Positions 19,571 to 27,701 of a stretch of 64,000 bases of DNA are shown piece by piece. The translations under genes were made by a program, and so were the position numbers. Positions within the stretch are counted from its first letter, which is position 1. Every line of letters starts with the position of its first letter. The notes beneath the pieces are model-generated. The model saw only the letters and a program-made list of their open reading frames with translations. It was not told the DNA's origin and made no database searches. Source of the stretch: CAYFUF01 sp964394795 (GTDB taxonomy: Bacteria > Bacillota > Clostridia > Tissierellales > Peptoniphilaceae); NCBI GenBank assembly GCA_964394795.1, contig CAYMYX010000004.1:5807-69806 (forward strand), in the 5' to 3' direction.

Positions 19571-19737
19571 ATAAAAAAACTTCGGTTGAAAGGGCGATTA
19601 TTCGCGGTACCACCTTTCTTTGCCGAAGCCTCGGGACGTTGTAAGGGCGTCAACCTGCCAGACTCCTGTGTTGTAAGCACACTCAACGTCTGTTATTAAT
19701 ATGCTAGTAGCTTAGTCTTTTTGACAAAAAATGTCAA
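19571..19737 (-). promoter_or_regulatory. T-box leader and promoter of tyrS
   Basis: On the minus strand the T-box core UGGUACCGCG (about 19603-19613) sits in an antiterminator made of AAAGG / CCUUU and GCGA / UCGC helices. A stem CTTCGG (19623-19628) / CCGAAG (19580-19585) followed by seven T is the terminator. Upstream, GACGTTG / CAACGTC (19635-19690) closes a short Stem I-like element whose GCUUACA loop holds a Tyr UAC codon. TTGACA (19732-19737) is a likely -35. Uncharged tRNA-Tyr should raise readthrough. Confidence 0.85.
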
Positions 19738-19753
19738 TTTTTTACACGGAAAG

Positions 19754-19782
19754 TTCTGAATAGTTCATGCTAATGATATAAT
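19754..19782 (+). promoter_or_regulatory. Extended -10 promoter of the MFS gene
   Basis: TTCTGA (19754-19759), a 17-base spacer and TGATATAAT ending at 19782. It is divergent from the tyrS promoter. Confidence 0.75.
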
Positions 19783-19808
19783 AGAGCATCATCGGAAAGG
19801 AAAGTAGC

Positions 19809-21002
19809 ATGCGAAATCTACGGCTTACTATTCAGAATATCATTATACAGTTTTCATTTTTTATCGGCTTCTGCGGAGTGCTCCTTTTTGCCACACTGTA
19901 CCTTCGAGATAAAGGATTTTCAATCGAGTTTGTCGGACTCTTGCTCGGCGGGGGCAACCTGTTTTCCGCGGTGCTTCAGCAATTTAGTGCAAGGGTGGCC
20001 GACAGGTCCCACCGACTATCGCTACGAGATGTGGCGGCTATCCAATTAGCCCTTCCCATTTTAATTATGTTACCTATTTTAGTATTCGAGAGCGTTCCCC
20101 AGTTCTATTATGCCCTCGTCTTTTTTCTGCTAATAAGCTTTGAACTTGGGTCTCAGTCCATACTGAATTCGATCTCCCTAGCTTACGAATCTCAGGGCTA
20201 CAAGATCTCCTTCAGCGTTATTCGAGGCTTTGGGTCACTGGGTTTCTCTGTTGCCTCGCTAGCTTTAGGCGCCTTTTTCAAGTCCAACCCATCAGACTAT
20301 CTGATATTGTTTATTACTTTGAGCCATTTGGTGACTTCAATTACTATCATCCTCCTACCCCAGACGCCTAAGGTAGTTAGGGTGGTAAAAAAGGAAGAAA
20401 AAGACGATTCCACCCTGGATTTCTACCGGAAATATCCCATCTTCATTCCATTGGTTATCGGCGGAACTTTGCTCTTTATTGGCCACACCCTCTTTAGTAA
20501 CTTCCTCGTCTATATCATGGAAAACGTGGGAGGCACGGAAGATCAGATGGGCATCGCCGGAGCCTTAGCTGGTTTCTTGGAAATTATCCCCCTCTTCTCC
20601 TACAACTTCCTGAGGAAGAAGTTGCCTGATCGTGTCTGGTTGATGATTTCCACGATTTTCTTCACGGTTAAAGGGATTCTCCTCGTGATTGCCGTCAATC
20701 CGGATATGATTTACTTTGCCCAATCGGCACAGATGCTGGCTTACGGTCTGTTTACCCCCGCCTTTACCTACTTTGCCCACCAGATAGTGGAACGAAAAGA
20801 TATGGTTCAAGGGCAAGCGGTGACCATGGTCGTCGGCATGTTCGGAGGTGCCTTGGGCAGCTTCTTAGCCGGTGTGGTCATGGGGCAATTTGGCGTTTCG
20901 GCTAGCTTGCTTATGGCCACCATCGTCAGCGGAATCGGGACAGTAATTTGCATCGCTGGTTTAACTAAGGGATCGAAGAAGTTACGAACACAAGCAAGTT
21001 GA
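19809..21002 (+). CDS. Major facilitator superfamily permease (LacY/PPP-like)
   Basis: Integral membrane protein of 397 residues with about twelve helices, in the MFS_1-like group that contains LacY-type and phenylpropionate permeases. The N-terminal FFIGFCGVLLFATLYLRDKG, the loop RVADRSHR between helices 2 and 3 and the central cytoplasmic loop VVRVVKKEEKDD (about 195) fit the family. The substrate cannot be read from sequence and no catabolic gene is adjacent. It has its own promoter, and metG follows after 97 bases. Confidence 0.82.
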   Translation: MRNLRLTIQNIIIQFSFFIGFCGVLLFATLYLRDKGFSIEFVGLLLGGGNLFSAVLQQFSARVADRSHRLSLRDVAAIQLALPILIMLPILVFESVPQFYYALVFFLLISFELGSQSILNSISLAYESQGYKISFSVIRGFGSLGFSVASLALGAFFKSNPSDYLILFITLSHLVTSITIILLPQTPKVVRVVKKEEKDDSTLDFYRKYPIFIPLVIGGTLLFIGHTLFSNFLVYIMENVGGTEDQMGIAGALAGFLEIIPLFSYNFLRKKLPDRVWLMISTIFFTVKGILLVIAVNPDMIYFAQSAQMLAYGLFTPAFTYFAHQIVERKDMVQGQAVTMVVGMFGGALGSFLAGVVMGQFGVSASLLMATIVSGIGTVICIAGLTKGSKKLRTQAS

Positions 21003-21099
21003 CGACCTAGATGTCTAGTTGCGAACATGGCCCAAATATGGGTAGAATCAAAGGTAAGAAAACAGAAGAAATTGTGGCGCACACAGAAAGAAGGAAAGT

Positions 21100-23133
21100 A
21101 TGACCGATAAAAAGAACGTACATGGACAACCATTTTATATTACCGCTCCCATCTATTATCCCAGTGCCAACTTACACCTGGGCAATACCTATACTAGTAT
21201 CGTTTGCGATACGGTGAAGAGATATAAGCTTCAACAGGGTTATGATGCCTACTACACGACGGGTAGTGACGAACACGGGGAGAAGCTAGCCCGAGTCGCC
21301 AAGGATAACGGCAAAGAGCCCTTGGAATATATCGATCCTATCGTTGACTCCATCAAGGACCTTTGGAAGCACTTAGATGTAGAGCCTGATGCCTTCGTTC
21401 GTTCTTCCAGCGAAGAGCACGCCAAGAATGTACAAAAGATTTTCACCACTCTCTACGATAAGGGTTACATCTACAAGGATGTGTATAAGGGTTACTATTG
21501 TACGCCTGATGAGGCTTTTTGGACGGAGTCCCAGTTGGATGAAGGGCACTGCCCGGACTGCGGCCGCGAAGTCGAATATCGTGAGGAGGAAAGCTACTTC
21601 TTCCGCCTTTCCGCCTTCCAGGACAAGCTTCTTCAGTACTACGAGTCCCACCCTCAATTCATCATGCCGGAGTATCGGAAGAATGAGTTAATCGGGTCCT
21701 TCTTCAAGGAAGGTCTTGAGGACTTATCTGTAACCAGAACTCGCATTGACTGGGGCGTTCCGGTTCCTTTCGACGAGAAGCACGTTATCTACGTATGGAT
21801 TGACGCTCTAACTTGCTATCTGACCGGTATTGGCTTCGGAGAAGATGAGGAAAAATTCCGCAACTATTGGCCAGCCGGCGTTCACTTCATCGGCAAGGAT
21901 ATCATCCGCTTCCATGCGATTATATGGCCTGCGCTATTAATGGCCCTCGATATGCCTCTACCGGACCAAATCTTTGCCCACGGGTGGATCCTCTTCGAGG
22001 ACGACAAGATGAGCAAGTCCAAGGGGAACATCATGTATCCGGAACCCCTCGTTGATCTCTACGGCCGCGATGCATTGAAGTATTACGTCTTGAAGGAATT
22101 CCAATTTGGTCAGGACGGCAACTTCTCGTCGAGAAACTTCCTACAACGAGTCAACTCGGATTTAGCCAACGACTTGGGTAACCTCCTTTCCAGAACGACG
22201 GCCATGGTCGACAAGTACCGTGACGGCGTCGTCGCCGAACCAAAGGAAGAGTATGATGTGGACCGAAGCCTGAAGGCAGTCCAAATGGATGCTCAGCAGA
22301 AGCTAGAAAAGGCGATGGAAACCTATCAGTTCCAAGCTGCTTTGGAAGAAATTTGGACCTTAATTAGAAGGACCAATAAATATATCGATGAGACCCAACC
22401 ATGGACCTTGAACGACAAGGACCCTCGTCGTTTAGATACCGTTCTGTATCGCTTGGTGGACAGCCTTCGTACCATTGGTACGCTGTTGATTCCGTTCATG
22501 CCTGAAACGGCGGAAGAGATCTTTAATCAAATCAATATGGATGCGCCTACCTGGGACACAGCTTCCAAAGTGGACATGTATGTCCTTGACACCAAGGTTA
22601 ACCGTGGAGATGCCCTTTTCCCAAGATTAGATATCGACAAGGAATTGGAAAGACTCCATGCAGCTAATAATGACCTTATTCTTGAGCGGACAGCCGGCAA
22701 GGCGGAAGCTCATGATGAACTATCCGGTCCGCTGAACCTGACGCCAATTTTTAGCCCAGATGACATCGAACGAGTGGGCGAATTGGAATCCGAGGTTGAA
22801 GAGGACTATATCGAATTCGAAGATTTCGAGAAGGTGAAGATGCGCGTCGGTGAAATCATCGACTGTATCGTCCATCCGGATGCAGATAAGCTCCTTGTTG
22901 AAACCGTCGATTTCGGTGATGAGGAGAGGACGATTGTTTCCGGCATTCGTGACTACTTCGAGCCGGAAGACTTGGTCGGCAAGAAGTTCGTTTTCGTTGT
23001 TAATCTGAAACCAAGGAATATTCGCGGTATCGAATCCAACGGTATGATTCTTGCTGCAAGTTCCAACGATCCGGACCAAGTGGCTCCGGTAGCTCCTATC
23101 GTGGATTTACCAAAGGGAACCTACCTGTCATGA
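21100..23133 (+). CDS. metG: Methionyl-tRNA synthetase
   Basis: Charges initiator and elongator tRNA-Met. The protein has 677 residues. HLGN at 26-29 is the HIGH motif and KMSKS is at 303-307. The connective domain keeps a single zinc-type knuckle around CPDCG. The anticodon-binding helices follow, and the last 110 residues are an EMAP-II/Trbp111-type tRNA-binding domain (VKMRVGEIIDC onward). The stop overlaps the tatD start, beginning the metG-tatD-rnmV-ksgA operon. Confidence 0.97.
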   Translation: MTDKKNVHGQPFYITAPIYYPSANLHLGNTYTSIVCDTVKRYKLQQGYDAYYTTGSDEHGEKLARVAKDNGKEPLEYIDPIVDSIKDLWKHLDVEPDAFVRSSSEEHAKNVQKIFTTLYDKGYIYKDVYKGYYCTPDEAFWTESQLDEGHCPDCGREVEYREEESYFFRLSAFQDKLLQYYESHPQFIMPEYRKNELIGSFFKEGLEDLSVTRTRIDWGVPVPFDEKHVIYVWIDALTCYLTGIGFGEDEEKFRNYWPAGVHFIGKDIIRFHAIIWPALLMALDMPLPDQIFAHGWILFEDDKMSKSKGNIMYPEPLVDLYGRDALKYYVLKEFQFGQDGNFSSRNFLQRVNSDLANDLGNLLSRTTAMVDKYRDGVVAEPKEEYDVDRSLKAVQMDAQQKLEKAMETYQFQAALEEIWTLIRRTNKYIDETQPWTLNDKDPRRLDTVLYRLVDSLRTIGTLLIPFMPETAEEIFNQINMDAPTWDTASKVDMYVLDTKVNRGDALFPRLDIDKELERLHAANNDLILERTAGKAEAHDELSGPLNLTPIFSPDDIERVGELESEVEEDYIEFEDFEKVKMRVGEIIDCIVHPDADKLLVETVDFGDEERTIVSGIRDYFEPEDLVGKKFVFVVNLKPRNIRGIESNGMILAASSNDPDQVAPVAPIVDLPKGTYLS

Positions 23134-23942
23134 GATGGATTATCGACGCCCACGCCCATTTAGAAGATGAGGCGTTTGCCGGGAACCTAGAAGAAATCAT
23201 TGCGCGCCTTCCTCAGGAAGGCGTGCTTGCTGTCATCAACCCCGGTTGCGATTACGAGACGTCGAAGCAGGCGGTTGAGATGGCCCATGAATACAAAAAC
23301 ATCTTTGCCTGTGTGGGCACTCACCCTCACGAGGCGCGGTTTTACGACCAAGACCTGGAGGACCAATACCGTCTTTGGGCTGACGATGACCGTGTGGTGG
23401 CCATCGGTGAGATTGGCTTAGACTACCATTACGACTTTTCACCGCGAAAGAAGCAGCAGGAGGTCTTTGAAGCCCAGCTCCAATTAGCCAAGGATGTAGG
23501 ACTACCAATCGTGGTCCATACCAGAGAAGCCATCGACGACACCCACGCTATTTTGAAGAATTTCGGCCTTGAACATCGGGGGCTAATGCATGCCTTTGGT
23601 GAAACGGTGGAGTATGGGCAACGCTTCCTCGATATGGGCTTCTCCCTGTCCTTGGGCGGTATGGTCACTTTTAAGAATGCCAAAAATCCTAAGGCCTTAG
23701 CGGAGTGGGTTCCGGCTGATCGCTTGTTGGTTGAGACCGATGCTCCTTATCTTGCTCCTGTACCAAAGCGTGGAAAGCGGAATGAACCAGCCTACACTCA
23801 CTACAGTTTGGAGGAGATGGCTAGGCTACGTGGGGATGAACTGGACGAGTTGGCCAACCAGGTGTTGGAGAATACTATAAAGTTTTATGGCATAGAAAAA
23901 GAGATTCAAGCGTTACGAGACGATTACGAGAAAAGGATGTAA
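23130..23942 (+). CDS. tatD: TatD-family metal-dependent DNase
   Basis: Amidohydrolase-fold 3'-5' exonuclease involved in DNA repair. The protein has 270 residues. The metal ligands are in IDAHAHLED near the N-terminus, IGEIGLDYH, VVHTR and VETDAPYLAP near the end. It overlaps metG by four bases and is followed two bases later by rnmV, the standard Bacillota order. Confidence 0.95.
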   Translation: MRWIIDAHAHLEDEAFAGNLEEIIARLPQEGVLAVINPGCDYETSKQAVEMAHEYKNIFACVGTHPHEARFYDQDLEDQYRLWADDDRVVAIGEIGLDYHYDFSPRKKQQEVFEAQLQLAKDVGLPIVVHTREAIDDTHAILKNFGLEHRGLMHAFGETVEYGQRFLDMGFSLSLGGMVTFKNAKNPKALAEWVPADRLLVETDAPYLAPVPKRGKRNEPAYTHYSLEEMARLRGDELDELANQVLENTIKFYGIEKEIQALRDDYEKRM

Positions 23943-23944
23943 GT

Positions 23945-24508
23945 ATGGAAACGAATGGAGACTTAATGATTCGGGAAGTCATTGTTGTTGAGGGAAGGGA
24001 CGACGTCGAAGCCGTCAAGCGAGCTGTCGACTGTGAGTGCATTCCCACCCACGGCTACGGCTTTTCTTCCAGTCTCCTTGATGAATTGCAGAACATCCAG
24101 GAGAGGCGGGGCCTTATTGTTCTGACCGACCCGGATTATGCCGGCAAGAGGATTCGCCAGAGGATCCGGCAAGCTGTGCCCCAAGCCAAACATGCCTATA
24201 TTGATCAAGCAAGCGCCTATAGAGGCGATGACATCGGCGTGGAAAATGCAAAACCCGAGACAATCCGAGAGGCGCTGAAAAAAGTCCACTACAGCCTGAC
24301 CGAGAGAAGGACGGAGTTCACCCGAGATGACATGTTCTTATACGGTTTGGAAGGGATGGACGGGTCTAAGGAAAGACGGATTGCTTTGAGTAAAGCACTT
24401 GGCATTGGCTACGGCAATGCCAAGCAATTGCTGTCAAAGCTTAACGACTTCGGTATTACCCGCCAAGAGGTAGAAGATATCGTAGAGGAATGGATGGAAG
24501 ATGAGTGA
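23945..24508 (+). CDS. rnmV: Ribonuclease M5
   Basis: TOPRIM-domain endonuclease that makes the final cuts in 5S rRNA maturation. The protein has up to 187 residues. The TOPRIM Glu is in VVEGRDDVEAV and the Asp cluster in LTDPDYAGKRIR. Homologues usually begin at MIxEVIVVEG, so the in-frame ATG at 23966, preceded by GGAG, is an equally good start. The C-terminal domain should bind ribosomal protein L18. Its end overlaps ksgA. Confidence 0.94.
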   Translation: METNGDLMIREVIVVEGRDDVEAVKRAVDCECIPTHGYGFSSSLLDELQNIQERRGLIVLTDPDYAGKRIRQRIRQAVPQAKHAYIDQASAYRGDDIGVENAKPETIREALKKVHYSLTERRTEFTRDDMFLYGLEGMDGSKERRIALSKALGIGYGNAKQLLSKLNDFGITRQEVEDIVEEWMEDE

Positions 24509-25355
24509 GCAAAAAAGACTGTATGCGCCCAAGGAAATTAAGAGGGTCATGCGGGACCACAATCTACAATTCAATAAGAATCTTGGACAAAACTTTCTGA
24601 TGGACGGCAACATCGTTCGAAAAATCGTGGAAAAGGCCGAGGTGAGTGAGGAAGATGTGGTCATCGAGATTGGACCGGGCATCGGCATCTTGACCGAGGA
24701 ACTTCTGCTGAAGGCCAAGCGGGTCATTGCCATCGAAATCGACGATAAGCTAATTCCCGTCTTGCAAGATAACTTTGCCGACCAAGATAACTTCACGCTC
24801 ATCCATGATGATGCTTTAAAGGTGGATTATGTCAAAGTGATCGAGGAGTATGGCCAGGGAGCACCCATCAAAGTGGTCGCCAACTTGCCTTACTACATCA
24901 CGACACCCCTCATCAGCCTTCTGTTGACGACCGGTTTGCCCATCGAATCCTGCACGGTTATGGTGCAAAAAGAGGTGGCGGAACGGATTGTAGCTAAGCC
25001 TTCAACGAAAGAGTATGGGTCTCTAAGCTTGTATGTGGATTGTTTTGCGGATGCCAGTGTCGTGTTGAATGCACCAAAAGAGGTTTTCATGCCCCAGCCA
25101 AAGGTCAATTCTATTGTCGTCAAGATGGTAGCGAAGGATGGCCCGGAGGGTGTGGATAGGGAAGCACTGACGAAGTTAATCCATCAGAGTTTTCAACAAA
25201 GAAGGAAGACCATCGTAAATGCCTTATCTTCCGCCGGGGATATCGACAAGAAAGTTTTGAGAGAAGCGCTGAAGGAACTGCAGTTGTCGCCTCAATTGCG
25301 GCCGGAGAATTTAACGCTGGAAGACTACATCAACATCACCAGAAAACTCTTCTGA
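24501..25355 (+). CDS. ksgA: 16S rRNA (adenine1518/1519-N6) dimethyltransferase
   Basis: RsmA/KsgA dimethylates two adjacent adenines at the 3' end of 16S rRNA and is a late checkpoint of 30S assembly. The protein has 284 residues. NLGQNFL at 27-33 is the family start, IEIGPGIGILTEELL binds SAM and NLPYYITTP is the catalytic motif IV. The last gene of the metG operon; no clear terminator follows. Confidence 0.97.
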   Translation: MSEQKRLYAPKEIKRVMRDHNLQFNKNLGQNFLMDGNIVRKIVEKAEVSEEDVVIEIGPGIGILTEELLLKAKRVIAIEIDDKLIPVLQDNFADQDNFTLIHDDALKVDYVKVIEEYGQGAPIKVVANLPYYITTPLISLLLTTGLPIESCTVMVQKEVAERIVAKPSTKEYGSLSLYVDCFADASVVLNAPKEVFMPQPKVNSIVVKMVAKDGPEGVDREALTKLIHQSFQQRRKTIVNALSSAGDIDKKVLREALKELQLSPQLRPENLTLEDYINITRKLF

Positions 25356-25460
25356 TTGTTTGGAGAAGGGGGAGCAGGGTATTCTTAATCATGAATTACC
25401 ACCAAATAAGATGACATTCAAGAGATTGAACGATTCGATAAATGAAAGAGAGGACTCATT

Positions 25461-25691
25461 ATGTCACAAGTAACTATTTTCACATCACCAACATGCACGT
25501 TCTGCAAGCAGGCGAAAGCATACATGGACCAAAACGAGATTCAGTACGAAGAAAGAGATATTACGAAAGACCAAGAAGCTCGCAAGGAGCTAATGGACAA
25601 AGGATATCGCGGCGTACCAATCATTCGTGTTGGCGAAGAAGACATCATTGGTTTCGACCAAGCAAAATTAGAAGAATTACTAAAGAAGTAG
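25461..25691 (+). CDS. Glutaredoxin-like thioredoxin-fold protein
   Basis: Small cytoplasmic thiol-disulfide protein of 76 residues. The redox site is C12-T-F-C15 and the cis-proline is Pro53 in RGVPIIRVG, so the fold is complete. It resembles the NrdH/YruB glutaredoxin group that pairs with thioredoxin reductase or ribonucleotide reductase, though neither gene is nearby. It converges with a small DUF1858 protein that also carries a CxxC pair, and the two share a bidirectional terminator. Confidence 0.93.
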   Translation: MSQVTIFTSPTCTFCKQAKAYMDQNEIQYEERDITKDQEARKELMDKGYRGVPIIRVGEEDIIGFDQAKLEELLKK

Positions 25692-25695
25692 AATT

Positions 25696-25729
25696 AAAAA
25701 AGCTCCTTTCCGATGGAAGGGAGCTTTTT
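25696..25729. terminator. Bidirectional terminator
   Basis: Stem AAGCTCCTTTCC / GGAAGGGAGCTT (one mismatch) around GAT, with A6 before it and T5 after it, so it works on both strands between the convergent genes. Confidence 0.92.
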
Positions 25730-25742
25730 ACGTTGAGAGAGA

Positions 25743-25952
25743 TTATGCCTCATTTAGTTTTTCGATTAGCACGTCAGGATCAAGTCCATGCACCATAGCA
25801 GCTTGCTCAACGGTCTCCATCAATGATGAAGGACAACCGATGCAACCTAAGCCAATAGACATAAGTACTTGTAAGCTACGTGGCTTCTTTTGGATGACTT
25901 CCGAAATGACCATATCTTTTGTGATTACTACTTGGTTACCTTGTTTTTCCAT
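25743..25952 (-). CDS. DUF1858 domain redox-disulfide protein
   Basis: A 69-residue protein of the DUF1858 family (hybrid-cluster-protein-associated redox disulfide domain). The short helical fold begins with a MVISEVIQKKP segment and holds Cys37 and Cys40 in GLGCIGCPSS, the family's conserved pair. Members occur alone or fused to nitrite/sulfite reductases and Hcp, which fits an anaerobe. The partner is unknown. A GAGGAGG site precedes the ATG. Confidence 0.88.
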   Translation of the reverse strand: MEKQGNQVVITKDMVISEVIQKKPRSLQVLMSIGLGCIGCPSSLMETVEQAAMVHGLDPDVLIEKLNEA

Positions 25953-26113
25953 GTTTCCTCCTCTTATGTTAAGAATCCGAAATATTCTTATTTGCTAGTC
26001 TACACCTATAGTATACCGAATTTTTGTTTGAATTCATAGATTTGAATCACATTTTAAGACCTATTATCTAATTTGAATAAAAATTAGTCATCACGAATAG
26101 AAACCCAAAAACG

Positions 26114-26142
26114 TTGACAGAATCCACTTTCTGTATTATAAT
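26114..26142 (+). promoter_or_regulatory. Consensus sigma-A promoter of veg
   Basis: Perfect TTGACA (26114-26119), a 17-base spacer and perfect TATAAT (26137-26142). The veg promoter of Bacillus subtilis is likewise among the strongest known. Confidence 0.95.
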
Positions 26143-26172
26143 GGCTGAGACGAACTGTAGTTTAAAGAGAAA

Positions 26173-26427
26173 ATGGATGGTGATCTTTTGCAAGCTAATA
26201 ATATGATTGATTCAATTCGCAGTGAGGTTGAAGAGTACATCGGCCGTCGAGTAGTTGTTAAGGCGGATAAAGGGAGAAAGCGGATCATTACGAACGAAGG
26301 CGTCATCGAAAATGCATTTGACGATGTATTTACTGTTCGCATCAATAACGAGTTTGATGTAGAACGAACTGTGTCTTATTCATATACCGATGTATTAACA
26401 TCTACAGTTAAACTAACAATTTATTAA
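26173..26427 (+). CDS. veg: Veg protein
   Basis: Small conserved Bacillota protein of 84 residues. In Bacillus subtilis it influences biofilm gene expression, and its molecular role is still unclear. The RRVVVKADKGRKR block and the end VSYSYTDVLTSTVKL match the family. The start is uncertain: the ATG at 26173 has only a weak purine stretch before it, while a TTG at 26188 would give a length closer to known homologues. The position between ksgA and ispE and the consensus promoter match other Bacillota. Confidence 0.93.
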   Translation: MDGDLLQANNMIDSIRSEVEEYIGRRVVVKADKGRKRIITNEGVIENAFDDVFTVRINNEFDVERTVSYSYTDVLTSTVKLTIY

Positions 26428-26434
26428 ACACTTT

Positions 26435-26457
26435 AGGGAGCCTGGGGCTCCCTTTTT
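26435..26457 (+). terminator. Rho-independent terminator after veg
   Basis: Stem AGGGAGCC / GGCTCCCT with a three-base loop, followed by six T. Confidence 0.93.
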
Positions 26458-26468
26458 TGTAGCTTATT

Positions 26469-26496
26469 TTCACCCTATTCACTTTTTTGTTATAAT
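26469..26496 (+). promoter_or_regulatory. Promoter of ispE
   Basis: TTCACC (26469-26474), a 16-base spacer and TATAAT (26491-26496), 32 bases before the ATG. Confidence 0.7.
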
Positions 26497-26528
26497 TAAC
26501 GTATTAAAGATAGAGAAGAGGCAGACTG

Positions 26529-27362
26529 ATGGAATTAGATGTACAAGCGAGAGCCAAAATTAACCTTGCCCTTGATGTATTGACCGAACGTGAGGACGGT
26601 TATCATGATATTGACACCATCATGCAAGAACTTGATCTATATGACACGATAACAATTGAATCAGGTCGGGGAGGTTTTGTCCTCACTTGCGACAACCCAG
26701 ATTTAGCTCTGGATGAATCCAATTTAGTATATAAGGCTTGGGATCTCCTTCGTGGAAGGGTGCAAAACTCTTCCGTGAATATTCATATTAAAAAGAACAT
26801 CCCTATCGCGGCTGGTTTGGCTGGTGGAAGCTCTGATGCTGCGGCAACTCTGGTTGGTCTTAATCGCTTTTGGAATCTGGAACTTAACCCAAAACAATTG
26901 GAAGAGATCGCTTCCGAAATTGGTTCTGACTGTGCTTTCTTCATCAATGGCAGAACCCAGCGAGCAACGGGTCGCGGGGAGATTCTGCAACCCATTTCCA
27001 GTTATCATGCTAAACATGTCGTTTTAGTCAATGTGGGCAAGCCAATCAGTTCCCGCTATGTCTATGAACACGTCCAATTGAATGGGGAAATGAAAATTGA
27101 TGAGCTGGTTACGTATCTACAAGCGGATAGCCCTAAAGCCTACGGCTTAATGGAAAATCAATTAGAGACGGTAAGTTTTGAGGCCATGCCCGAGCTAAAA
27201 GATATCAAGGAGAAATTACTGCAAATGGGAGCCAATGCTGCCTTGATGAGCGGTAGCGGCCCGTCTGTATTCGGCATCTTTGAATCCGAAGAGATCGCTA
27301 AGCAGGCGCATCGCGAACTGGAAGATAAGTATCCTTATGTATTTTTGACGATTACGATTTAA
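26529..27362 (+). CDS. ispE: 4-diphosphocytidyl-2-C-methyl-D-erythritol kinase
   Basis: GHMP kinase of the MEP isoprenoid pathway, which phosphorylates CDP-methylerythritol. The protein has 277 residues. The N-terminal AKINLALDVL, the ATP loop PIAAGLAGGSSDAAAT and the C-terminal MSGSGPSVFG are all intact. Its presence means the organism makes isoprenoids by the MEP route. It has its own promoter and terminator. Confidence 0.96.
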   Translation: MELDVQARAKINLALDVLTEREDGYHDIDTIMQELDLYDTITIESGRGGFVLTCDNPDLALDESNLVYKAWDLLRGRVQNSSVNIHIKKNIPIAAGLAGGSSDAAATLVGLNRFWNLELNPKQLEEIASEIGSDCAFFINGRTQRATGRGEILQPISSYHAKHVVLVNVGKPISSRYVYEHVQLNGEMKIDELVTYLQADSPKAYGLMENQLETVSFEAMPELKDIKEKLLQMGANAALMSGSGPSVFGIFESEEIAKQAHRELEDKYPYVFLTITI

Positions 27363-27378
27363 CATTTATTCAATATAG

Positions 27379-27411
27379 AAAAAAGTCTGGACCACGCGTC
27401 CAGACTTTTTT
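27379..27411 (+). terminator. Rho-independent terminator after ispE
   Basis: Perfect stem AAAAAAGTCTGGA / TCCAGACTTTTTT. The A-run on the 5' side could also make it work on the minus strand. Confidence 0.95.
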
Positions 27412-27608
27412 AAGTTAATTTTAAAGTTTTTCGTTAGAATATTAATTCAAAGGAAAACTGTTGCCTGTGAATGAATATGAGGCAGAACTAGAAAACAACC
27501 CATTTCGAGTTAATATTTCCTAATCTACATGTAGTGGATATGGAAAAAATAATACCCATGAACTAGGGTAAAACGTGGAAATTATCCGATTTTTGCTCGG
27601 ATTTGTCC

Positions 27609-27637
27609 TTGAAGTAACGGCCGGTCTAGGATATAAT
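27609..27637 (+). promoter_or_regulatory. Promoter of the VanY-like gene
   Basis: TTGAAG (27609-27614), a 17-base spacer and TATAAT (27632-27637). Confidence 0.75.
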
Positions 27638-27701
27638 TGAAAAGACAAGTGATGATTATTCGGGAAACCGATTTTTTATAGAGCAAGATGAGAGGGTCAT
27701 T

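Larger units (their letters stand above)
27363..27701 (+). other. Gene-free stretch after ispE
   Basis: About 340 bases without a supported gene. It holds the ispE terminator at its start and the promoter of the VanY-like gene at 27609-27637. The middle is AT-rich with no repeat, RNA signature or open frame that I can support. Confidence 0.7.
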
